A DNA stretch of 6,100 nt, taken from positions 1 through 6,100 of the forward strand of contig CALKWG010000157.1 of NCBI GenBank assembly GCA_938004315.1, in the 5' to 3' direction. The position numbers and the translations under genes are program-made. Under the pieces are notes generated by a model. The model worked only from the letters and a program-made list of their open reading frames with translations, was not told the origin of the DNA and ran no database searches. The stretch comes from an uncultured Spirochaetaceae bacterium (GTDB lineage: Bacteria > Spirochaetota > Spirochaetia > Treponematales > UBA12059). This document shows, in pieces, positions 1-6,100 of this stretch (the first letter of the stretch is position 1; each line of letters starts with the position of its first letter).

Positions 1-464
1 TCATGGAGAACGGGACCACGGCCATGACCGGCCACCAGGACCATCCGGGCACCGGGAGGAATTTCTCCGGCGACGCCGAGCGCCTGAGCGTCCGAGCCGC
101 GCTGGAGGGCCTGGGCGTCAAGAATATCCGCGAGGTCGATACCTACAAGCAGGCCGAGCTTACGCGCATGGTCGCCGAGGCCCTGGACGAGCCGGGCTTC
201 AAGGTGGTCATAGCCAGGCACCCCTGCATGCTCAAGTTCACCCGCGAGGCCAGGCGAAAGCCCGGCTGGGCCGCCCGCCGCGTCCGCGTCGACCAGGAAA
301 CCTGCACGATGAACCACGAGTGCGTCGAGCGCTTCGCTTGCCCGAGCTTCCAGCGCGACGCCGAGGGCCGCGTGACGGTCAGCCCGGAGCTTTGCATAGG
401 CGACGGCTCCTGCCGCCAGACCTGCCCGGCCGGGGCCATAGTCCCCGACGCCCCGGCGAAATAA
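1..464 (+). CDS. iorA: Indolepyruvate:ferredoxin oxidoreductase alpha subunit, C-terminal fragment (5' end outside window)
   Basis: This is the last 153 residues of the large subunit of a TPP-dependent, cytoplasmic 2-oxoacid oxidoreductase. The enzyme converts aryl-pyruvates (indolepyruvate, phenylpyruvate) plus CoA to aryl-acetyl-CoA, CO2 and reduced ferredoxin. The fragment opens inside the TPP-binding domain with TTAMTGHQDHPG, matching the family's DNxTTAMTGHQxHPG segment, so the ATG at base 3 is an internal Met and not a start. A linker with the family's conserved A-R-x-P-C (ARHPC, about residue 71) follows, then a two-cluster ferredoxin domain. The cysteines (fragment numbering) are C101, C107, C113 and C131, C137, C141. 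The usual second Cys of each C-x2-C-x2-C motif is Asn104 and Asp134. The stop TAA lies 13 bases before iorB, whose AAGGAG overlaps the stop, so the two are surely one operon. The family is clear; substrate preference is inferred from the family. Confidence 0.93.
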   Translation, partial: MENGTTAMTGHQDHPGTGRNFSGDAERLSVRAALEGLGVKNIREVDTYKQAELTRMVAEALDEPGFKVVIARHPCMLKFTREARRKPGWAARRVRVDQETCTMNHECVERFACPSFQRDAEGRVTVSPELCIGDGSCRQTCPAGAIVPDAPAK

Positions 465-477
465 GGAGAGCTAGGAT

Positions 478-1050
478 ATGAGCGCCGTTTTTAACGTTTA
501 TATGGCGGGCGTCGGCGGCCAGGGCATAGGGCTCTTAGCCGAGCTCCTGGCGCGCGCCGCCGAATACGCGGGGCTGTCGCCGCGCGGCTGCGACACCCAC
601 GGCTTGGCCCAGCGCGGCGGCATGGTCACGAGCCACCTGCGCCTAGGCGGGGCCCATTCGCCTCTCGTGCCCCAAGGCGGGGCCCAGTTGGTCATAGCCT
701 TGGAGCGAACGGAAGCCCTGCGCGCGGCCGCCGACATGCTGGCGCCCGGCGGGACCCTGCTCTGGTACGACGCGCGCTGGCAGGCGCTCGACGTACGGAG
801 CGGCGCCCGCGGGCCGGTCGGCGAGGACGAGGTCTTAGCCGCGGCGGCCGCGAGCTCGGCCAAGGCCTACAAGGTCCTGTGCGAAGAGTTGCCCGATACC
901 AGGATGCAGAACGTGGCCCTGGTCGCCGAGCTCTTAAGGCTCGGCCTCGTGCCGGGGCTCGAGCTCGGGCATGCGGAGCGCGCCCTGGCCGATTTGATGG
1001 CCGGCCCGGCGCTCGAGGCCAACCTTGCGCTCCTCAGGGCCTCGGTATAG
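478..1050 (+). CDS. iorB: Indolepyruvate:ferredoxin oxidoreductase beta subunit
   Basis: This is the small subunit (190 aa, the usual length) of the same enzyme, a single pyruvate:ferredoxin oxidoreductase gamma-type domain that completes the active site and CoA-binding side of the heteromer. The sequence shows the N-terminal Rossmann-like glycine motif G11-V-G-G-Q-G-I17 and the family signature H41-G-L-A-Q-R-G-G48 followed by MVTSHLRLG. There is no signal peptide and no cysteine cluster, so the iron-sulfur clusters lie only in the alpha subunit. The ATG at 478 is supported by AAGGAG (463-468) nine bases upstream, overlapping the iorA stop. A strong hairpin follows the stop at once. The family assignment is secure; the split two-gene arrangement differs from the fused single-chain enzymes of many Proteobacteria. 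Confidence 0.95.
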   Translation: MSAVFNVYMAGVGGQGIGLLAELLARAAEYAGLSPRGCDTHGLAQRGGMVTSHLRLGGAHSPLVPQGGAQLVIALERTEALRAAADMLAPGGTLLWYDARWQALDVRSGARGPVGEDEVLAAAAASSAKAYKVLCEELPDTRMQNVALVAELLRLGLVPGLELGHAERALADLMAGPALEANLALLRASV

Positions 1051-1055
1051 GCTGG

Positions 1056-1092
1056 CAGGGTGATGACAAACTCGATGTTTTTCATCACCCTG
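1056..1092 (+). other. Intergenic hairpin between iorB and the peptidase gene
   Basis: The arms CAGGGTGATGA (1056-1066) and TCATCACCCTG (1082-1092) are perfectly complementary over 11 bp. After one C/T mismatch, four more pairs (AAAC with GTTT) close a five-base loop TCGAT (1072-1076). It begins five bases after the iorB stop and ends ten bases before the next gene's Shine-Dalgarno. A run of T (1078-1082) lies inside the stem and not after it, so this is not a canonical intrinsic terminator. It could be an mRNA-stabilising or processing element at the iorB 3' end, an attenuating hairpin, or a palindromic operator. The structure is seen directly; its function is unknown. Confidence 0.8.
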
Positions 1093-1115
1093 ATAGACGA
1101 CGAGGGGGAACGAGC

Positions 1116-3050
1116 ATGAAGCTACCCATAGACGACGCCGCCATCGAGCGGGTCGTGAATCAGATCACCGAGGCCAAGGGCAACGAATGCCGAGACCGGG
1201 CGCTCGAGGGCGTACGTTGCGCGGCGTCCTACTGGCGCGACGAGGACGGCGACGAGGCCGCCTTCGCCGCCTTCTGCGCGGAGCATTTCGCCGCGAGCGA
1301 GGACGAGCGCGAAGCGCTCTTCGGACGGCTCGAAGGCGTCTTTGAGACGCTCTACGGCTGCCTGCACCAGATAGGCAAGCGTCTGGAATGGTACCAGCAC
1401 GTCGACCAGGGGCCGCTACTGCCGGTGGACGAGATCCTGGCCGCCTGGGCGCCCGGCGCCCACGTCTCCGACGACCTTTACGGCAACAAGCTGGCTTTCG
1501 TCATCCACCTGAACTTCCCCTATCGGGGCCTGGAGCGGAAGATAAAGGAAGGCGCAACCTGGTCGCGCCGCGACTGGGCCATGGTGCGCTTAGGCGACGC
1601 CCTGACCGACCGCGTACCGGCGGAGGCCTCGCAGCGCCTGGCCGCCGCCTTCTCGAACGCCCAGACTTATATATCGAGCTATAATATCTATCCGGCGTGC
1701 CTCCGCGACGAGGCCGAGGAGCCGCTCTTCCCCGCCGAAAAGCGCCTCCTCATGCACTGGAACATGCGCGACGAGATCAAGGCCCAGTACGGCCAGGAGG
1801 GAGCCCTACGGAGGCCGCGCCTCCTCTACGCCGCCATGGAGCGCGTGGTAGACGGCGGCATCCCGCGCGAGACCGTCGATAATCCGAAATTCGCCTGGGA
1901 CCCGCGCGATCAGGCCCGCGAAGGCCTAGGCGAGGCCGACCGGCGCTATGGGCGCATCCTGGATATCTTCAGGGCCGAGCGCGGCGTCGACCCCTGGGCG
2001 CCCGACGCGCCCTCGCTCATCGCTAGGCGCTTCAACGTCGACCGGGAGATACCGGAGAAGGAGGTCGAGCGCCTCTTCGTAGAGCTCCTCTCCTCGCCCG
2101 CCTACGCCCAGGCGGCTAAGCTGGTCTCGACGCGCCTAGGACGGCCTTTGGAGGCCTTCGACGTCTGGTACCGCGACTTCGATCAAGCGGGCGCCAAGCC
2201 CGCGGAGGCCGAGCTCGACGCGATCACCCGCGCGCGCTATCCCGACGCCCGCGCCTTCAAGGCCGACATACCGCGCATCCTGCGGGTATTGGGCTTCGAG
2301 GCCGAGACGGCCGACTGGCTCGCGGCGCGCATCGAGGTGGACCAGGCCCGCGGCTCCGGCCACGCCATGCCGGCGGCCATGCGCTCCGACGCCGCGCGCC
2401 TGCGCACCCGCGTGCCGGCGGACGGCATGGACTACAAGGGCTTCAACATCGCCTGCCACGAGCTCGGCCATAACGTCGAGCAGGTCTTTAGCCTGCACGG
2501 CATCGACGAGTACTTCCTGGCCGGCGTGCCGAACACCGCCTTCACCGAGGCCTTCGCCTTCGTCTTCCAGGCCCGCGACATGCTGATCCTCGGGCGCGAC
2601 GACGCGCCGGCCGGCCCCTCGGTCCTGGCCGATTATTGGGCCACCTGCGAGATAGCCGGCGTCGCCCTGGTGGACATGGAGCTGTGGCGCTGGATGTACG
2701 AACATCCCGATTGCGACGCCCGGGCCCTAAGGCAGGCGGCCATGGATATCGCCAAGGGCGTCTGGAACCGATACTTCGCCCCCGCCTTCGGCTTCAAGGA
2801 CGCGCTGGTCCTGGGCGTGTACTCCCATATGGTCGACTCGGCCATGTACCTGCCGGACTACCCGCTGGGCCATATCATCTCGTTCCAGATCGAGGCGGCG
2901 CTGAAGGGTAAGAGCGTGGGCTCGCAGATGGGGCGGATGTGCCGCCTGGGGCGCCTCACGCCCGGGCAGTGGATGCGCGAGGCCGTCGGCGCCGAGCTCT
3001 CGGCCGCGCCGCTCGTCGAGGCGGCGCTCAAGGAGCTCGCCGGCCGCTGA
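1116..3050 (+). CDS. M3-like gluzincin zinc metallopeptidase, unfamiliar family
   Basis: This 644-residue protein, with no signal peptide or membrane segment, is probably a cytoplasmic peptidase or oligopeptidase. The zinc motif H448-E-L-G-H452 has the two histidine ligands and catalytic Glu449. Glu478 in FTEAF, 26 residues after H452, is the likely third ligand, a spacing close to M3 (thimet/PepF) and M2 enzymes. A C-terminal segment with Y569, H571, Y578, Y582 and H586 (YSHMVDSAMYLPDYPLGH) resembles the His/Tyr-rich substrate and transition-state loop of M3 peptidases. The first 400 or so residues are rich in charged helix and carry no domain I recognise, consistent with the helical lids of M3/M2/M32 proteins. 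The ATG at 1116 is chosen because GAGGGGG (1102-1108) precedes it; the open frame runs back into iorB but lacks a plausible start there. It follows iorB by 65 bases and ends at a terminator, so it may close the ior operon. The metal-peptidase fold is well supported, the exact family is not. Confidence 0.8.
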   Translation: MKLPIDDAAIERVVNQITEAKGNECRDRALEGVRCAASYWRDEDGDEAAFAAFCAEHFAASEDEREALFGRLEGVFETLYGCLHQIGKRLEWYQHVDQGPLLPVDEILAAWAPGAHVSDDLYGNKLAFVIHLNFPYRGLERKIKEGATWSRRDWAMVRLGDALTDRVPAEASQRLAAAFSNAQTYISSYNIYPACLRDEAEEPLFPAEKRLLMHWNMRDEIKAQYGQEGALRRPRLLYAAMERVVDGGIPRETVDNPKFAWDPRDQAREGLGEADRRYGRILDIFRAERGVDPWAPDAPSLIARRFNVDREIPEKEVERLFVELLSSPAYAQAAKLVSTRLGRPLEAFDVWYRDFDQAGAKPAEAELDAITRARYPDARAFKADIPRILRVLGFEAETADWLAARIEVDQARGSGHAMPAAMRSDAARLRTRVPADGMDYKGFNIACHELGHNVEQVFSLHGIDEYFLAGVPNTAFTEAFAFVFQARDMLILGRDDAPAGPSVLADYWATCEIAGVALVDMELWRWMYEHPDCDARALRQAAMDIAKGVWNRYFAPAFGFKDALVLGVYSHMVDSAMYLPDYPLGHIISFQIEAALKGKSVGSQMGRMCRLGRLTPGQWMREAVGAELSAAPLVEAALKELAGR

Positions 3051-3077
3051 GCTTCGTCGGCCCGCGCGCGGACGATA

Positions 3078-3105
3078 GGGGCGCCCGACGGGGCGCCCCG
3101 CTTTT
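3078..3105 (+). terminator. Rho-independent terminator after the peptidase gene
   Basis: The arms GGGGCGCCC (3078-3086) and GGGCGCCCC (3091-3099) form a perfect 9-bp GC stem with loop GACG, followed by GCTTTTATT. It starts 27 bases after the peptidase stop. The T-run overlaps the stop codon of the convergent minus-strand gene. Read on the minus strand the stem is followed by TATCG with no T-run, so it should work mainly for plus-strand transcription, although the hairpin could also protect the other mRNA. Confidence 0.9.
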
Positions 3106-4012
3106 ATTGGTAGATGATCAGCTTGGGTTGGGGGCTCAAGCCCAGCACCTCGGCCGGCGTCATGAGCGGGTCGTCGTAGTGGATGCCGGGCTTGTCCGAA
3201 TAGTAGTACCAGAGCTTGAAGCCCTTGGTGGGGATCTGCGTGATGCCGGCGTTATAGGCGTGGGTGGCTGTCTTTAGCCGCGGCGGCCCCCAGCCGGAGG
3301 TACAGTGGATCAGCTCGACCTGCGGAATGCCCGTTATGACCTTCTCCGCTTCGCGTAGCATGCTGGCCTTGAACTGATGGAAGACGATGTATCGCCGGCC
3401 GCCTAGGCCCTCGCGCGCGAGATGGGCCCGTACGTAGCCTTGGAGCCAGGTGAGCTCGTCGCCCCGCACGAAGCCTATCTCCTCCATCGGGCGGGCGGTG
3501 CGCCATTCGAAGTCGAAGGCGATATGCACGTTCGGGAAGCGCAGATAGGGTAGGAGCCGGTCGGCGGCCGCTTGGAGCGTATTTACGCCGATCTGGTGGT
3601 CGAGGAAGACGAGTACGCCTTGCTCCTCGGCGTAGCGTATATAGGCGAGCGTCGTCGCGTCGCTTAGGTAGCCTATCTTGCCCTCGGGCTGGCAGGTGCC
3701 GTAGATCAGGTAGATCGCCGGCACGACGCGGCGGCCGGGGACCAAGGCCTGATACTCGGCGGCCGTCGCCTTGACGCGGCGGACGAGCTCCTCCCGCGAG
3801 AGGCGTCCCACGATGCCCATGTACGGCGAGTTGGGATGCCCGTAGTAGGCGACGATGAGTTCGTCCGTCGGCCCCGCGTCCTCGGGAACCGGGACCGGTT
3901 GGGCCACCTGGGCGCCGACCAGGTCGGAGGCGCTCCCGCCGGCGGTGATCAGGCCTAAGGTGCTAACGAGCGAAAGAGCCCATGAAACCGCGAACGCTAG
4001 ATTCCGAGTCAT
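3104..4012 (-). CDS. Secreted protein of unknown function, probable compact TIM barrel
   Basis: This 302-residue protein starts with a Sec-type signal peptide: MTRN, a hydrophobic core of about residues 5-24, and small residues AGGSA-SD near position 29 as a likely cleavage site. There is no lipobox Cys, so it should be released or periplasmic. A Pro-rich linker (38-48) precedes eight regularly spaced hydrophobic strands: LIVAYYG (52), VVPAIYLIY (96), VLVFLDHQ (133), VHIAFDFEW (162), YIVFHQF (208), VELIHC (232), FKLWYYY (265) and LIIYQ (298). This fits an (alpha/beta)8 barrel ending with its last strand. Acidic residues D138, D167 and E169 sit at strand ends, where glycosidases carry catalytic acids. 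It resembles, from memory, uncharacterised secreted or lipoprotein TIM-barrel proteins with a YYGxPxSPxMGxxG motif, seen here as YYGHPNSPYMGIVG. The start has GAGGT (complement of 4019-4023) six bases upstream. Convergent with the peptidase gene. Enzymatic activity is unproven. Confidence 0.8.
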   Translation of the reverse strand: MTRNLAFAVSWALSLVSTLGLITAGGSASDLVGAQVAQPVPVPEDAGPTDELIVAYYGHPNSPYMGIVGRLSREELVRRVKATAAEYQALVPGRRVVPAIYLIYGTCQPEGKIGYLSDATTLAYIRYAEEQGVLVFLDHQIGVNTLQAAADRLLPYLRFPNVHIAFDFEWRTARPMEEIGFVRGDELTWLQGYVRAHLAREGLGGRRYIVFHQFKASMLREAEKVITGIPQVELIHCTSGWGPPRLKTATHAYNAGITQIPTKGFKLWYYYSDKPGIHYDDPLMTPAEVLGLSPQPKLIIYQ

Positions 4013-4319
4013 CCAGATACCTCGCCAAGATGTAGGGGCTACGACGCGGCCGGGCGCTTCGCGGCGACTCGCTCGTATCCGTTACAGCATCGGCAGGATA
4101 TCGGCCGAACCCGAGCGCGGCTAGCGGGGGCGCGGGGCAAGCGGCCGCGTATGCTTATGCGATTTGACGTATAAAGCCCGGAGGCGGCGGCCTCCCGCTT
4201 CCGTGCGAGCGTCTACGGCCGTATATTTAAGCCTGGGCCACGGCCCTCCCGCCGTCGGCGGAGATCCGGGCGCGCCGAGCGCGCCGGTATCCTTGTTAAT
4301 ACCATACCCCGAGCTCCGC

Positions 4320-4429
4320 GCCTCTTAATAGAGGCCGTCCGCCATGGGGCGGATAGACCCTAAGGTTGCGGCGAACGAACGTTCTCCGCGGCTACGGAAC
4401 GGAGCCGATGGGCCGCGGCCGAAAGGCCG
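4320..4429 (+). promoter_or_regulatory. Candidate structured 5' leader of the P5C dehydrogenase gene
   Basis: Five small hairpins lie nearly end to end: GCCTCT-TAAT-AGAGGC (4320-4335); TCCGCC-ATGG-GGCGGA (4338-4353); GCGGCGAAC-GAAC-GTTCTCCGC (4368-4389, one mismatch); CGGCT/AGCCG (4389-4407) with a nine-base loop; and CGGCC-GAAA-GGCCG (4416-4429), which has a GNRA tetraloop. The last ends 16 bases before the Shine-Dalgarno. CTCC at 4434-4437 could pair with GGAG of that Shine-Dalgarno. I do not recognise a known riboswitch class. In DNA this GC-rich some hairpins arise by chance, so the regulatory role is an inference. Confidence 0.35.
4373..4384. promoter_or_regulatory. GAAC-N4-GTTC inverted repeat, possible operator
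   Basis: The bases CGAACGAACGTTCT at 4372-4385 contain GAAC-GAAC-GTTC, an exact fit to the GAAC-N4-GTTC core of the LexA (DinR) box known from Bacillus and Actinobacteria. It lies 75 bases upstream of the P5C dehydrogenase start. The same bases also form the upper stem of a hairpin in the putative leader, and no SOS gene is adjacent, so another regulator or chance is as likely. Confidence 0.25.
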
Positions 4430-4445
4430 AGACCTCCCGCATTGG

Positions 4446-4452
4446 AAAGGAG
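4446..4452 (+). promoter_or_regulatory. Shine-Dalgarno that fixes the P5C dehydrogenase start
   Basis: AAAGGAG is a near-perfect Shine-Dalgarno. It leaves seven bases to ATG 4460 but only one base to ATG 4454, and it would lie inside the reading frame if TTG 4442 were used. It therefore selects 4460 as the start codon. Confidence 0.8.
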
Positions 4453-4459
4453 TATGGAC

Positions 4460-6100
<1,641 letters not shown>

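Larger units (their letters stand above)
4013..4459. other. Divergent intergenic region without a gene
   Basis: These 447 bases separate the secreted-protein gene from the P5C dehydrogenase gene, which point away from each other, so promoters for both should lie here. No coding frame with a ribosome binding site, tRNA or rRNA is evident. The region is GC-rich with AT-rich islands that could be promoter elements: TTGACGTATAAA at 4164-4175, TATATTTAA at 4222-4230 and TTGTTAATACCAT at 4293-4305. None makes a convincing -35/-10 pair at 16-18 bp spacing, so I do not call a promoter. Small GC hairpins occur at 4180-4195 (GGAGGC/GCCTCC) and 4269-4285 (GGCGCGC/GCGCGCC), neither with a T-run. The right part, 4320-4429, is listed separately. 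Confidence 0.7.

Noticed and set aside
3..5. ATG at base 3 as the start of a small 153-residue gene
   Set aside because: The encoded MENGTTAMTGHQ falls in the middle of the IorA TPP-binding domain, and there is no room for a ribosome binding site; the gene is cut by the window edge.
879..1115. 79-residue N-terminal extension of the metallopeptidase, starting inside iorB
   Set aside because: It would overlap iorB by 172 bases, its translation is Arg/Gly/Pro-rich out-of-frame sequence, and a Shine-Dalgarno sits correctly before ATG 1116.
2136..2705. Long minus-strand open frame opposite the peptidase gene (189 codons)
   Set aside because: It is a shadow of a high-GC gene: low-complexity Gly/Val/Arg/His translation, and it lies over the conserved HELGH region of the real gene.
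4095..4120. GGTTCGG on the minus strand as a tRNA T-loop
   Set aside because: The flanking bases do not form a T-stem, and no acceptor or anticodon stem can be drawn around it.
4164..4175. TTGACG followed by TATAAA as a sigma-70 promoter
   Set aside because: The two hexamers are directly adjacent with no spacer, and neither has a partner at 16-18 bp.
4442..4459. TTG 4442 or ATG 4454 as the P5C dehydrogenase start
   Set aside because: The Shine-Dalgarno AAAGGAG (4446-4452) would lie within or directly against these codons; only ATG 4460 has normal spacing.

Overview
The window is GC-rich DNA (roughly two-thirds G+C by eye), densely coding and with bacterial-type ribosome binding sites. It shows no mobile element, CRISPR array, rRNA or tRNA. 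The organism cannot be named from this sequence. An indolepyruvate:ferredoxin oxidoreductase points to ferredoxin-linked amino-acid catabolism, common in anaerobes and facultative anaerobes. A Sec-type signal peptide without a lipobox and an ALDH4A1-type P5C dehydrogenase would fit a Gram-negative lineage, but this is a weak inference. Codon use is odd for such GC: isoleucine is ATC or ATA and almost never ATT.

Left part (1-3105, + strand): the 3' end of iorA, then iorB 13 bases later, together encoding an enzyme that oxidatively decarboxylates aryl-pyruvates made from aromatic amino acids. A strong hairpin sits in the 65-base gap after iorB. It is followed by a 644-residue cytoplasmic zinc metallopeptidase of the HExxH...E (gluzincin, M3-like) type, and the run closes with a textbook intrinsic terminator. 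If the three genes are co-transcribed, a peptidase releasing amino acids would sit beside an enzyme that ferments them; this link is inferred from order only.

Middle (3104-4459): a convergent minus-strand gene encodes a secreted 302-residue protein of unknown function whose strand pattern fits a compact TIM barrel. Upstream of it lies a 447-base divergent intergenic region with no gene. Its right half carries five closely spaced small hairpins and a GAAC-N4-GTTC inverted repeat, forming a possible structured leader or operator for the next gene.

Right part (4460-6100, + strand): a complete delta-1-pyrroline-5-carboxylate dehydrogenase of the eukaryote-like ALDH4A1 type, which converts the proline-catabolic intermediate to glutamate. 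It ends exactly at the window edge. No proline dehydrogenase is visible.

Taken together, three of the five genes fit peptide and amino-acid catabolism. No unmistakable new multi-gene system is present. The points most worth checking are the altered ferredoxin ligands of IorA, the unfamiliar peptidase, the secreted barrel protein and the structured P5C dehydrogenase leader.
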